Shown here piece by piece: positions 11,301 through 20,236 of a DNA stretch of 64,000 nt (position 1 is its first letter; the number at the start of each line of letters is the position of its first letter). This stretch comes from an uncultured Clostridia bacterium (lineage in GTDB: Bacteria > Bacillota > Clostridia > Christensenellales > UBA1242): the NCBI GenBank assembly GCA_944384405.1, contig CALWTH010000011.1:1-64000 (forward strand), in the 5' to 3' direction. The position numbers and the translations under genes are program-made. The notes under the pieces were generated by a model. It was not told the DNA's origin and searched no databases. It saw only the letters and a list, made by a program, of their open reading frames with translations.

Positions 11301-11753
11301 TGACCGCCGAAAAACTTCGCAATACTTTGTTTCTGCTATGCTGTTTTTGACAAAAGAAATGCACTGCATTTCTTCCCCTAAGTCACGGCAAAAGTGCCAA
11401 CAAAGTGCACTTTTCGTTTGGCCGTGAGAAAGGGGTAAAAACAAACTCAAGCACAACTTTTGCGAAACATTCGCAAAAGTGTGCCGATTAGTGCAGTTTT
11501 TGCCCCAAGACTCGTCTTGCTTGTTTTTAGGCAGTCAAATTTTTTCAGTGGTTGCCGAAAAACGGCGCAATACCCTCACTTGTTTTTAGGCAGTCAAAAT
11601 TTTTCAGCGGTTGCCGAAAAACTTCGCAATACTTTGTTTGTGCTAAGGTCAAATATAGCCCAAAATCGTGACACATTTAAACCAATTTTGTGCCAAAATG
11701 ACAATTTTTAACTATTTTGCTCAAAAACTTGACAAAAATCATTTGACATATTA
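11301..11753. repeat. structured intergenic region with three hairpins and tandem 60-bp repeats
   Basis: No convincing gene lies here. Three inverted repeats follow one another: 11354-11374 (AAGAAATGCA/TGCATTTCTT), 11375-11435 (CCCC..TCACGGC.AAAAGTGC against GCACTTTT..GCCGTGA..GGGG) and 11452-11483 (CAACTTTTGCGAA against TTCGCAAAAGTGTG). Two direct repeats with a 60-bp period follow at about 11520-11578 and 11580-11638, each holding a GGCAGTCAAA...TTGCCGAAAAAC core. A third partial copy of the core is at 11306-11332. The region is richer in GC than its surroundings. It may be a relic of small repeat elements or a structured RNA. Confidence 0.6.
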
Positions 11754-11769
11754 GGGGGGGGGGGGGGGG
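11754..11769 (+). repeat. homopolymeric tract of 16 G
   Basis: An uninterrupted run of sixteen G in an AT-rich intergenic region, 46 bp upstream of the -35 box of the following surface-protein gene. Such tracts are prone to slipped-strand length change and are known as phase-variation switches in other bacteria. That role here is an inference. Confidence 0.7.
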
Positions 11770-11815
11770 CAAAATAGTTATAGGCTTTTAAAATTTAGAA
11801 AAAATGTTGAAAAGT

Positions 11816-11854
11816 TTGATTTACGAACAATATTCGTATATACTAATATACGAA
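11816..11854 (+). promoter_or_regulatory. promoter with palindromic spacer and overlapping operator-like repeats
   Basis: TTGATT (11816-11821) and TATACT (11839-11844) are 17 bp apart. The spacer itself is the inverted repeat TACGAA-CAATA-TTCGTA (11822-11838). A second inverted repeat, TTCGTATAT/ATATACGAA (11833-11854), overlaps the -10 box. Three TACGAA/TTCGTA half-sites in 33 bp look like a regulator binding site. Confidence 0.6.
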
Positions 11855-11907
11855 AAAACTAGTACTTTATAGCAAATATCATAACTTTTATGTCAAGGAG
11901 TTATAAC

Positions 11908-14766
11908 ATGAATAGAAAATTCAAACTGTTTTTTAGTTTAGCATCACTTTGTTTTAGCATAGCAATGTTATGCTTTGGTGTTTATAGTGCTATGAGCGTC
12001 AGTTACTCTGTCAGTGGTAGTGTTAGCTATGAAGTTAGCGGAGTTTATGTAAACATTAACACAACTTTGTATATGTCAACATTAACAACACTGACTGGCG
12101 ATTCAAGTCTTGGTTCAAAAGTGAGTGAATTTGAAACTCAACTTAAAAGTAATGGTAGTACTAATGTTAATGTCGCAGACACTGCAAATCATTCATATAA
12201 TTATGACTATTCGTCATATTCAGAAGAAAGTGGATTTAATGCTGAAACAAATCCAAAATCAGATAATATACCAATCAATTATGGAAGTTACATAGAAGAC
12301 CAAACAGCATATGCATATTACATAATAGTGAAGATAGAAAATATAGCAGAAAATAAAATAAATGCAGTACTAGACTTAGGTGACACAAGTATGCTTAATA
12401 GTTATGTTAAGCCAAACATGACTCAAACAAACATAGATGCAAACTCAACGCAATATTTTGTGATAGGTATGTCATTAAAGGACGCAACAATAGGAGTCAA
12501 TGAAACATTTAATTATCATATCACAATAACCCCAGGGGAATTGCAAGAACCAACTCTTTATCAACAAACTTACACTCAAGCAGTTGAAAACCCAACAGGC
12601 TTTATGCTTTCATCATATGATGTTTATGAGCTAGATACAAGCGCTACAGGGTATAATGTTTCTTTGGCAAATGAGGACTCTTTTGTCGATTTGGCAAATT
12701 CTTCAATCACCGCAACAAGTGATGATATTATATCAATTCAAGCAGGTGAAGGGATATATATAAGTCTAGTTGAATATAAAATTGAAGATTTAAGTAAATT
12801 TTTGAGTACTCCAAAGCTTGAATTGAACATCTCTGTACCGAATAATGAAGGGTTTATTTATGCTATTGTTTTTAAGGGTTCTGCAAAAAATTACGATGCT
12901 GACAATTTTATGAAAATTCTTCCAGATGTACTTCTCAACCCTGACGCAGAGCCAAACACACTTGGATGTTATACTTCGAGTGAATTACAATCATTATCAG
13001 ATGCAGATATTGACTTAGATTATATTTCAAAATTAGATAAAGAAAACACTTTCACAGTTGCTCTTTTGGGGGAGGGGAAGATTAGCGAAACAAGGATATC
13101 TAACCTTGCAGTTTATAAACCAAAATATAGTGCCGATATTGCTATTGAAGACTATTATCAAAATATTGAATCTTATGACATGCATGTAAATGAAACGGCA
13201 TATGTTAATTATGTCGCTTTGCCTAAGTTTACATTTGTGAAGCAGGCGTCTATTGAAAATATTACTGGAATGACTTTTAATATTTCATCTACGGATAGTT
13301 TTAAAGTGGCTTTAATTTTAAATGGAACTAACTATAGTTATGATGGCAGTACAGGAGAGGATATTTGGGATATTTTAAATGTTGTTAATTTAAATGATTT
13401 ATTTTTTGTTGACGGATTAATAGGTTGTTTTGCTTCAGATACTGAAGTTAATAATGCAAGGGTTTATGTACCCTATGTACCCTCAGAACTTATATCTCAA
13501 ACTGAAATTTCAAATATAACTGTTGTGCTGGCTTCAAAGCATCAAAAAATATCAGATATACAAAAAATATCAGATATAAAAATAAATTTAACTGATATTA
13601 GTACCCAAAGTGATAATCCAGTAAGTTCTTCACTTGGTCAAATTCCAGTTGATTCTTCGCTAACTATCACTGCAAACAATGCAGTTTCGTTTGATTTTCC
13701 AGCTTTTACTCCTGGGGCAGAACTTCAAGTATTTAATTATAGAATTGATAATTTTTATCCAAAAGCGCCATTTATGGATATTACATCTTTGCAGCCACAC
13801 TTATATGATAATGGTAGATTTTTATGTGCGTTAAATGGAAATTTTTCTTCTGATGATTCAGAATATGTTGTGTCAACTGTTCTTGAGGCCTTGACGAGTG
13901 GGAGTGATGCAACGTTCCCTGTTAGTACAGATGGAACTCTTATAAGCTCGCAAGAAATTTATGATTCTTATTGTACTTCTGATGGGACATTGGAATTTGC
14001 TATCGTGTGGCTTTCCGGGGAATTGCCATACCCAGGGGGGTTACCAATATTGCAAATTGGCTTTAGAAGTGGGGAATATCAATATACATTAAATGAAGAT
14101 GGCACTTACACTGCTGAATATGTTGGTAAAGAAAAAAGTATTGAGGTCCCAACCGAGTACCAAGGTAAAAAAGTCACAGGCTTTAAAATTAGTACAGGTG
14201 GTATGAGTAGCATAGTTGTTCCAGAAGGAATTACAGATATTTCTTTAAACAATTCTACATACTCACAAATAGGTATCAGCAGCATTACAATTCCTACTAC
14301 TATTGAAAGTGTAGAAATTAACACGCCAGGTAGTTGTAGCTTTGAGATAAATTTTAAAATTAATTTAAATAACATCAACGATTGGTTAAGTTCCAAGTAT
14401 TACGATATAAGATATTATTGTAGCCAAAATAGTTCTGACTATATACTCTCATTTGATTTATATGTCGACGGCACTCAAGTTAAGAATATAGTTTTAGAAG
14501 ATGTCACAGAGCTTCCAGAATATGCTTTTGCTTATGCCGATCAAATACAATCAGTGACATTGGGTGAAAAAATTGAAAAAATAGGAGGTTATGCCTTTTA
14601 TGGCTGTACAAGCTTAAACTCAGTTGATTTTGAAGACAAAGACTCTACATGGACAATTGGAGGTTCTATACATCAAATAACATTAGCAGATTTAAATGAT
14701 TCAAGCAAGATAGCACAATATTTGACAGATGAATATTTCTCTTACAACTGGACAAAAAATGTGTAG
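11908..14766 (+). CDS. 952-residue exported protein with N-terminal FGVYSA module and C-terminal BspA-type repeats
   Basis: A predicted surface or secreted protein. The N-terminus has a basic start, one hydrophobic segment and the motif LCFGVYSA...VSYSVSGSVSYEV. This is almost the same as the start of the protein at 34499 and related to the one at 27111. The layout recalls SipW/TasA-type exported proteins, but I cannot confirm that family. The middle is Ser/Thr/Asn-rich beta structure. The last 250 residues hold BspA-type leucine-rich (LRR_5) units such as SSITIPTTIESVEI and IEKIGGYAFYGCTSLNSV. The start is the ATG at 11908, with AAGGAG 7 nt upstream; an earlier in-frame ATG at 11890 has no ribosome site. 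Adhesion is the likely role. Confidence 0.75.
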   Translation: MNRKFKLFFSLASLCFSIAMLCFGVYSAMSVSYSVSGSVSYEVSGVYVNINTTLYMSTLTTLTGDSSLGSKVSEFETQLKSNGSTNVNVADTANHSYNYDYSSYSEESGFNAETNPKSDNIPINYGSYIEDQTAYAYYIIVKIENIAENKINAVLDLGDTSMLNSYVKPNMTQTNIDANSTQYFVIGMSLKDATIGVNETFNYHITITPGELQEPTLYQQTYTQAVENPTGFMLSSYDVYELDTSATGYNVSLANEDSFVDLANSSITATSDDIISIQAGEGIYISLVEYKIEDLSKFLSTPKLELNISVPNNEGFIYAIVFKGSAKNYDADNFMKILPDVLLNPDAEPNTLGCYTSSELQSLSDADIDLDYISKLDKENTFTVALLGEGKISETRISNLAVYKPKYSADIAIEDYYQNIESYDMHVNETAYVNYVALPKFTFVKQASIENITGMTFNISSTDSFKVALILNGTNYSYDGSTGEDIWDILNVVNLNDLFFVDGLIGCFASDTEVNNARVYVPYVPSELISQTEISNITVVLASKHQKISDIQKISDIKINLTDISTQSDNPVSSSLGQIPVDSSLTITANNAVSFDFPAFTPGAELQVFNYRIDNFYPKAPFMDITSLQPHLYDNGRFLCALNGNFSSDDSEYVVSTVLEALTSGSDATFPVSTDGTLISSQEIYDSYCTSDGTLEFAIVWLSGELPYPGGLPILQIGFRSGEYQYTLNEDGTYTAEYVGKEKSIEVPTEYQGKKVTGFKISTGGMSSIVVPEGITDISLNNSTYSQIGISSITIPTTIESVEINTPGSCSFEINFKINLNNINDWLSSKYYDIRYYCSQNSSDYILSFDLYVDGTQVKNIVLEDVTELPEYAFAYADQIQSVTLGEKIEKIGGYAFYGCTSLNSVDFEDKDSTWTIGGSIHQITLADLNDSSKIAQYLTDEYFSYNWTKNV

Positions 14767-14778
14767 GGTTTAAAATCT

Positions 14779-14817
14779 AAAAAACACGCAGACATTTTAT
14801 ATGTTTGCGTGCTTTTT
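14779..14817. terminator. bidirectional terminator between convergent genes
   Basis: AAAACACGCAGACAT pairs with ATGTTTGCGTGCTTTT (one or two G-U pairs), flanked by A and T runs. It can serve the plus-strand surface protein and the minus-strand acetyltransferase. Confidence 0.75.
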
Positions 14818-15343
14818 ACTTTTTGACAGTGCAAAGGTATATTTCGCCATTTTTGCTATTGGTGATTTTTTTGCTGTCAAATGTTCGTGTGACATATTTT
14901 TTTCCGTCAATAGACACACATTCGGCTAAAATTTTTGTGATGTATTTTTTCTCTTTGGCAAGAGAGTTGATTTTGTCAAAAAGTGCGTTTGTCAAAAGGT
15001 TAATTGTTTCGCCGTTTTGGTATTTTTCGTCCACGACAATGGACATTAATAGGCACAAGTTTTTACCTTTATGATAAGGTAAAATGTCACTACCTTGTAT
15101 TTCGTCATCGGACATTTCGCCGTTTTTGAATTTTTCAAAACATGCTGGCGTGAGTGGTACGAAGTTAATATATCCCACCATTTTTTCATTGTCATAAATT
15201 GATATGTACATGTCAGGGCAGGCATCAAGCCACTGTTTGCACCTTTCTAGTGAACCCATAAGAGTTTCGTCTTTGTATGCCTTTTTATCAAGTTCAATTG
15301 CCTGTTTTAGTTCATACTCATTTGTTATTGGTTTTATTATCAT
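14816..15343 (-). CDS. GNAT-like acetyltransferase
   Basis: A 175-residue protein that reads as a GNAT N-acetyltransferase: an N-terminal 'IKPITNEYELKQAIELDKKAY' helix, a 'MYISIYDNEKMVGYINFVPL' beta hairpin (strand 3-4) and 'LLMSIVVDEKYQNGETINLLTNALFDKI', which fits the acetyl-CoA-binding turn and helix in a divergent form. The substrate is unknown. The ATG at 15343 is chosen because a TATACT -10 box ends 6 bp before it and overlaps the only upstream in-frame start (a GTG). No Shine-Dalgarno sequence is present, so the mRNA is probably leaderless. It is convergent with the surface protein gene and shares its terminator. Confidence 0.65.
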   Translation of the reverse strand: MIIKPITNEYELKQAIELDKKAYKDETLMGSLERCKQWLDACPDMYISIYDNEKMVGYINFVPLTPACFEKFKNGEMSDDEIQGSDILPYHKGKNLCLLMSIVVDEKYQNGETINLLTNALFDKINSLAKEKKYITKILAECVSIDGKKYVTRTFDSKKITNSKNGEIYLCTVKK

Positions 15344-15449
15344 AGATGTAGTATATAGCACATTTGAAAAAAAGTAAATTTTTATTTTTGGCTATACACA
15401 ATTTTTTTAAATTAGTTATATACTCTAACTTTATACAATAAAATATAGT

Positions 15450-16136
15450 ATGAAATTTTTTGTTGTAAAGAAGAATACACTTGCAGTAATTTTAGCAATT
15501 ATTGTTTTTTTAATAAGTTTAATTTCATTTGTTGTAATTTCAACATCTTCATCACCACAGCCATATTATTCAATTGTGATTGATGCAGGGCACGGCGGAA
15601 TAGACAATGGCTCAATTGGTTACAGTGGCACGCTTGAAAGTGAAATAAATTTGTGGTATGCAAAAACACTTCAACAGTACTGCACCGAATTTGGATTTTT
15701 TGTCACCATGACACGCACAAATGACAATGGGCTTTACAGTCCGTTTGCAAAAAACAAGAAAAAAGACGATATGAAGGCAAGGCAAAAGATAATTGAAAGT
15801 GCATCGCCAGACATGGTCATCAGCATACACATGAACAGTTTTCCAGAAAGTTCTTCGCGTGGGGCACAGGTGTTTTATGCAAAAGATAATAATAAAGGAA
15901 AACTTTTGGCAGACAGCATACAAGAGCAGTTTGTTCAAAATCTCGTAAAACCAAGACAAAGTAGCGAGGTGGGTGATTATTACATAGTCAACTGCACGAC
16001 TGCACCAAGTGTCATTGTGGAGTGTGGATTTGTTTCCAATCCCGAAGAAGAACAACTTTTGCTGAAAGAAGACTACAAAGACAAAGTTTGTTACAGCGTG
16101 GTTTGCGGTATATTAAAATATTTAATGATAAATTAA
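15450..16136 (+). CDS. cwlD: N-acetylmuramoyl-L-alanine amidase, CwlD-like
   Basis: A zinc amidase (Amidase_3 family) that cleaves the bond between N-acetylmuramic acid and L-alanine in peptidoglycan. One N-terminal membrane segment (residues about 9-30) would place it outside the membrane. Zinc-ligand motifs are present in order: DAGHGG (His), ESEIN (Glu) and SIHMNS (His), with the catalytic Glu in VECGFVSNPEE. At 228 residues it matches CwlD, the spore-cortex amidase that starts muramic-lactam formation, and SpoIIE in the same window fits sporulation. The assignment to CwlD rather than another small amidase is an inference. A -10-like TAAAAT lies 5 bp before the ATG and no ribosome site is visible. 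Confidence 0.8.
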   Translation: MKFFVVKKNTLAVILAIIVFLISLISFVVISTSSSPQPYYSIVIDAGHGGIDNGSIGYSGTLESEINLWYAKTLQQYCTEFGFFVTMTRTNDNGLYSPFAKNKKKDDMKARQKIIESASPDMVISIHMNSFPESSSRGAQVFYAKDNNKGKLLADSIQEQFVQNLVKPRQSSEVGDYYIVNCTTAPSVIVECGFVSNPEEEQLLLKEDYKDKVCYSVVCGILKYLMIN

Positions 16137-16144
16137 AATTTATT

Positions 16145-16915
16145 TTAAAGTTTCAAATCTGCCTTACTTATTGCAGACTCAAATTTTTCCAACAGTGTTT
16201 TGTTTGCAAAGGCATAAAAACCATATTGTTTATTGGCATACATACTGCCACCAGCCATTTCAATCAAATACTGGCCTGGGGCAATATCCCAAGCATTTTT
16301 TGAAAATATGATATAAAGGTCGCACTTGCCGTCTGCAAGGTATGCACTGCTTACGCAAGAAGTGCCAATTAGGCGTAGTCTTTTGCAGTTTTCACTTAAA
16401 TACTCTATAAATTTTTGTTGGTCTTTCATATATGTTGCTGAAAAATCTCCAAACAAAACAATGCTTTCACAAAGTTCTTTTTCGTCTGAAACAAAAATTC
16501 TTTTGCCATTTCTATAGGCACCAAACTTGTTTGCATAGTAAACATCTTTTAGCGCTGGGACAACCAAAACAGATATTAATATTTTGTCATCTTCTTTTAG
16601 GCAAAGTTGTGTTCCGTATAGTGGAATATTGTGCTTGAAGTTGCAAGTGCCATCAATTGGATCAACAACAAAAGTATATTTGTTGTTGCTTGATATTTTT
16701 TGCTCTTCACCAATAAAAGAAAAATCGGTGAATATTTTTTTGCACTTTTTTAAAATGTAATTTTGCGTTTCGATATCTCTATTGGTCACATCATCACCTT
16801 CGAATTTATGACGAGAAGAAACTTCATAAAATGAATGTTTATAATATAGTTTTGTTGCCGATTTTGCAATTTTTATTAGTTTTTTTGTTATTTTTGTTAT
16901 TTTTTTATCTTCCAT
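16145..16915 (-). CDS. inositol-monophosphatase family phosphatase
   Basis: A 256-residue member of the Mg-dependent, Li-sensitive sugar phosphatase family (SuhB/CysQ/IMPase). The metal-binding motifs are all present: the GEEQ box near residue 70, VDPIDGTCNF near residue 86 (usually DPLDGT) and WDIAPGQYLIEMAGG near residue 205. The natural substrate could be inositol phosphate, PAP or another sugar phosphate. TGATATAAT, an extended -10, ends 9 bp before the ATG and there is no Shine-Dalgarno sequence, so the leader would be only a few nucleotides. Convergent with the amidase gene, with an 8-bp gap. Confidence 0.85.
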   Translation of the reverse strand: MEDKKITKITKKLIKIAKSATKLYYKHSFYEVSSRHKFEGDDVTNRDIETQNYILKKCKKIFTDFSFIGEEQKISSNNKYTFVVDPIDGTCNFKHNIPLYGTQLCLKEDDKILISVLVVPALKDVYYANKFGAYRNGKRIFVSDEKELCESIVLFGDFSATYMKDQQKFIEYLSENCKRLRLIGTSCVSSAYLADGKCDLYIIFSKNAWDIAPGQYLIEMAGGSMYANKQYGFYAFANKTLLEKFESAISKADLKL

Positions 16916-17003
16916 AATAAATATATTATATCAAAAAATCTTATTAAAAAAAATTAAAAAAGCCAATTACAATTAAAATATATTATTTTTTTTGATTTCT
17001 ATG

Positions 17004-17012
17004 TGATATAAT
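17004..17012 (+). promoter_or_regulatory. extended -10 promoter directly before the hydrolase ATG
   Basis: TGATATAAT is a perfect extended -10 element. Only 6 bp (ACTTAT) separate it from the ATG at 17019, which should make the transcript leaderless. Confidence 0.6.
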
Positions 17013-17018
17013 ACTTAT

Positions 17019-17951
17019 ATGACGACACTGGAAATTGTTTTTTTATCAATATTTTTGGTAATTAGTATAAGTTTGTTATACCTTTTATTTTCAAGTGAAT
17101 TAAAGTATATTTTGACATTAAAAAGAAATTGTTTTTTTGGAAAAATAATATATAAATACACAATAAAAAACAAAAATAAATACAGTATTGACCTTTCTTG
17201 GTGGCAAAACACTGAGTATGAAGAAGTGGAAATTACTTCAAAAGACAACTTGAAATTGCATGGATATTTTTTACATAAAAATGACAAAAAAATTGCCATT
17301 GTGGTTCATGGCTATGGCACATGTGCTTTTGCTATGCAACAATATGTCAAAATGTTTTATGACGAAGGCTATTCTGTGCTTGCAATAGACAATCGTGCAC
17401 ATGGCATTAGTCAAGGCAAGTGTATTAGCATGGGATATTTTGAACACATTGATTTGTCCTCATGGGTGGATTACACTGTCAAAAGATATTCTGGCTGTGA
17501 AATTGTGGTGTTTGGTCTTAGTATGGGCGGGGCAACTGTTTGTCTTTATAGTGGTGACACAAAGCCCAAAAATGTCAAGGCAATAATTAGCGACTGCGCA
17601 TATTATAGCGCTTACGATGTTGTTCAAAATCTTTGCGAGCAAAGTATTATTTTAAACTTTTTCCCATCACTTTTTGTATATAATTTATATTTGAAATATC
17701 GTGCAAAATTTAGACTGTCGGACATTGATGTAAAAAGTGCAATAAATAAGTGCGATGTTCCTATACTTTTAATTCACGGAAGTCGTGACAAGTTCGTGCC
17801 TTTTTATATGCAAGATGTTTTATATAAAAACGCACCACCTTCGCTATGTCAAAAATATGTAGTACAGGGTGCAGGGCATGCCGAGAGTATGACCACGGCA
17901 AAAGAGGAATACATAAAAACAGTGAAACAATTTTTGAAAAATAACACATAA
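17019..17951 (+). CDS. membrane-anchored alpha/beta hydrolase
   Basis: A serine hydrolase of the alpha/beta fold, close to the Bem46/FSH-like group of small Firmicute hydrolases. An N-terminal membrane segment (residues about 4-24) is followed by VVHGYGT (oxyanion turn), DNRAHGISQGK, the nucleophile elbow GLSMGG near residue 167, the acid in LLIHGSRDKFVP and the catalytic His in GAGHAES. All catalytic elements are intact. The substrate is unknown; esterase or peptidase activity is likely. The start sits 6 bp after an extended -10 box, with no ribosome binding site. Confidence 0.8.
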   Translation: MTTLEIVFLSIFLVISISLLYLLFSSELKYILTLKRNCFFGKIIYKYTIKNKNKYSIDLSWWQNTEYEEVEITSKDNLKLHGYFLHKNDKKIAIVVHGYGTCAFAMQQYVKMFYDEGYSVLAIDNRAHGISQGKCISMGYFEHIDLSSWVDYTVKRYSGCEIVVFGLSMGGATVCLYSGDTKPKNVKAIISDCAYYSAYDVVQNLCEQSIILNFFPSLFVYNLYLKYRAKFRLSDIDVKSAINKCDVPILLIHGSRDKFVPFYMQDVLYKNAPPSLCQKYVVQGAGHAESMTTAKEEYIKTVKQFLKNNT

Positions 17952-17958
17952 TATCTTT

Positions 17959-18153
17959 ATGGGATATTATAATTATCACGCTAAAATAAAACAAAAAATA
18001 AAGGCGGGCGAACTTTTGAAATTTGAATTTGTAGATAGCTACAAATCATATTCGCCATGCCTTGTACTTTATTTTGCAGACGGAAGTGTGTATCCAATAA
18101 AAGAGTATATGTTTGATGAATACATTAAAATTTTACAACCTTTTTTAAATTAA
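17959..18153 (+). CDS. 64-residue conserved-looking protein of unknown function
   Basis: A small soluble protein with a Tyr-rich start (MGYYNYHAKIKQKIKAGEL) and a compact alpha/beta pattern (LKFEFVDSYKSYSPCLVLYF). It starts 7 nt after the hydrolase stop, so it is probably co-transcribed, though its ribosome site is weak. It has no signal peptide or membrane segment. I do not recognise a family. Confidence 0.55.
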   Translation: MGYYNYHAKIKQKIKAGELLKFEFVDSYKSYSPCLVLYFADGSVYPIKEYMFDEYIKILQPFLN

Positions 18154-18197
18154 CACTTTTATTGCAATTTGTTTAGTTTAATGATATACTTTTATTG

Positions 18198-18302
18198 ATG
18201 CAAAACAATTCAAAAAAAGACATAAGAACATACACAATCGTGTTTTTAAGTCTTAAAAATGTTGATTGTTGTGCTTTTGATTTCAAAAAATTATATGTAT
18301 GA
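18198..18302 (+). CDS. 34-residue leaderless small ORF
   Basis: A tiny ORF starting MQNNSKKDIRTYT and containing VDCCAFDF. It is supported by its surroundings rather than by homology: TGATATACT, an extended -10, ends 7 bp before the ATG, and an intrinsic terminator begins within a few bases of the stop. This makes a complete, independent 105-nt transcription unit. It could also be a small RNA gene in which the ORF is incidental. Confidence 0.4.
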   Translation: MQNNSKKDIRTYTIVFLSLKNVDCCAFDFKKLYV

Positions 18303-18334
18303 TAAAAATCAAGACAAATTGTCTTGAATTTTTA
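18303..18334 (+). terminator. terminator of the small ORF
   Basis: AAAAATCAAGACAA pairs with TTGTCTTGAATTTTT around a very short loop and ends in a T-rich tail, just after the stop of the 34-residue ORF. Confidence 0.7.
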
Positions 18335-18344
18335 TGTTAAGTAG

Positions 18345-18353
18345 TGGTATACT
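18345..18353 (+). promoter_or_regulatory. extended -10 promoter of typA
   Basis: TGGTATACT is an extended -10 motif 47 bp upstream of the typA start. AGGAG lies at 18390-18394, so this gene has a normal leader. Confidence 0.5.
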
Positions 18354-18400
18354 TTATAAGTTTTTATTATTAGGATGTTTTATTTATATAGGAGTACTTT

Positions 18401-20236
18401 ATGAAGAATGAGAAAATAAGAAATATAGCAATAATAGCACACGTTGACCACGGCAAAACTTCACTTGTCAACGAAATGCTAAAACAAGGTAATGTTTTTC
18501 GTGATAACCAAGTTGTTGTTGATAGGGTTATGGACTCAAATGCACTTGAACGTGAAAGAGGAATAACAATTCTTTCAAAAAATTGTAGTTGTCAATATAA
18601 AGGTGTGAAAATCAACATTGTCGACACCCCAGGACACGCAGATTTTGGTGGAGAAGTTGAACGCGTACTCAAAATGGTTGACGGCGTACTTTTGGTTGTT
18701 GATGCTTTTGAAGGCCCTATGCCACAAACTCGTTTTGTTCTTGAACACGCACTTAAACTTAACTTAAAAGTAGTTGTGGTAGTGAATAAAATAGATAGGC
18801 AAGATGCAAGAATAAGCGAAGTTGTTGACGAGGTTTTGGAACTGTTAATGGATTTAAACGCAAGTGATGAGCAACTTGACTCTCCTTTTGTATATGCATC
18901 CGCACGAACAGGGAAAGCAAGTCTTGACCCAAACAAAGAAGGTGAAAACTTTATACCACTTTTTGAAACAATACTTTCACACATACCAGCACCAGAGGGT
19001 GAAAGCGATGCTCCACTTAGAATGCTTGTTTCTTCCTGCGAACACAATGACTATGTCGGCAAACTTGCAATAGGTAAAGTTGAAAGGGGAAGCGTTAAAG
19101 TTGGCGACAACATTGTGCTTTGCAACTACCATGACAGTACAAAAAATTCAAAAGGCAAAATTGTTTCACTTTTCACTTACAAAGGCTTAAAGCGTGAGCA
19201 AATCCAAAGCGCAGAGTTTGGTGATATTGTTTGTATTGCGGGACTTGAAGACGTGCAGATAGGCGATACAGTTTGTGCACCAGAAGATGTCACTCCACTT
19301 GAATTTGTCAAAATTGCAGAACCTAGTGTTGAAATGACATTTTTGGTCAACAATAGTCCTTTTGCAGGAAAAGAAGGAAAATTTGTTACAAGTAGACACC
19401 TTCGCGAAAGACTTTACAAAGAGGCAGTCAAAGACCTTTCACTTCGCGTAAGTGACACGTCAAGCGCCGAGGCTTTCACAGTTTGCGGACGTGGTGAGAT
19501 GCACCTTAGCATACTCATTGAAAATATGCGTCGTGATGGGTACGAGTTCCAAGTAAGTATGCCAAGAGTTAGATTCAAAACTATTGACGGCAAAAAATGT
19601 GAACCAATAGATATTGTCACACTTGATGTGCCAGCAGACAGCGTTGGAACAGTTATGAATAAAATGGCAATAAGAAAAGGTGAACTTATTAAAATGACTC
19701 CAAAAGGCTCACGTATGAAAATGGAGTTTTATATCCCAGAACGTGGACTATTTGGCTATAAGAGTGAACTTTTAACCGACACCAAAGGTGAAGGAATAAT
19801 GGCATCAGTATTTTATGACTATGAACCATATAAAGGCGAAATTGATAGGCGTGTTTATGGCTCGCTCATCGCATACGAAACAGGCGAAGCAATAGTCTAT
19901 GGACTTTTCAATGCACAGGAGCGTGGTGAACTTTTCATAACTCCAGGAACAAAGGTATATGGCGGAATGGTTGTTGGAAGAAATCCAAAAGGTGATGACC
20001 TTGTCGTCAACGTATGCAAACGTAAGCACCTTTCAAACTGCCGTTCAAGTGCCTCAGATGATGCTTTAAGACTTGAAACGCCAGTTGTTATGAGTCTTGA
20101 AGATTGTCTTGAATTTTTGGCTGATGATGAATATTTGGAAGTTACGCCAAAAAGTGTTAGAATAAGAAAGATAATTCTTGACCACAATATGCGTCTTCGT
20201 GAGCGTGGCAAGATGCTCAGGGGTGAAAATGAATAA
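18401..20236 (+). CDS. typA: ribosome-associated GTPase TypA/BipA
   Basis: A full-length (611-residue) translational GTPase of the TypA/BipA family, which binds the ribosome and helps 50S assembly and stress or cold growth. The G domain shows G1 AHVDHGKTSL (near residue 13), G2 RGITI, G3 DTPGHADFGGEV and G4 NKIDR. EF-G-like domains 2, 3 and 5 and the TypA-specific C-terminal domain follow (KSELLTDTKGEGIM, GRNPKGDDLVVNVCK). It heads a cluster with a small membrane protein, dnaB and a VTT protein. The next start codon overlaps its stop by 8 nt. Confidence 0.97.
   Translation: MKNEKIRNIAIIAHVDHGKTSLVNEMLKQGNVFRDNQVVVDRVMDSNALERERGITILSKNCSCQYKGVKINIVDTPGHADFGGEVERVLKMVDGVLLVVDAFEGPMPQTRFVLEHALKLNLKVVVVVNKIDRQDARISEVVDEVLELLMDLNASDEQLDSPFVYASARTGKASLDPNKEGENFIPLFETILSHIPAPEGESDAPLRMLVSSCEHNDYVGKLAIGKVERGSVKVGDNIVLCNYHDSTKNSKGKIVSLFTYKGLKREQIQSAEFGDIVCIAGLEDVQIGDTVCAPEDVTPLEFVKIAEPSVEMTFLVNNSPFAGKEGKFVTSRHLRERLYKEAVKDLSLRVSDTSSAEAFTVCGRGEMHLSILIENMRRDGYEFQVSMPRVRFKTIDGKKCEPIDIVTLDVPADSVGTVMNKMAIRKGELIKMTPKGSRMKMEFYIPERGLFGYKSELLTDTKGEGIMASVFYDYEPYKGEIDRRVYGSLIAYETGEAIVYGLFNAQERGELFITPGTKVYGGMVVGRNPKGDDLVVNVCKRKHLSNCRSSASDDALRLETPVVMSLEDCLEFLADDEYLEVTPKSVRIRKIILDHNMRLRERGKMLRGENE

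Noticed and set aside
11460-11711. 83-residue ORF in the structured intergenic region
   Set aside because: It reads straight through the tandem repeats (FRQSNFFSGCRKT...SQNFSAVAEKLRN) with no ribosome site; a by-product of the repeats.
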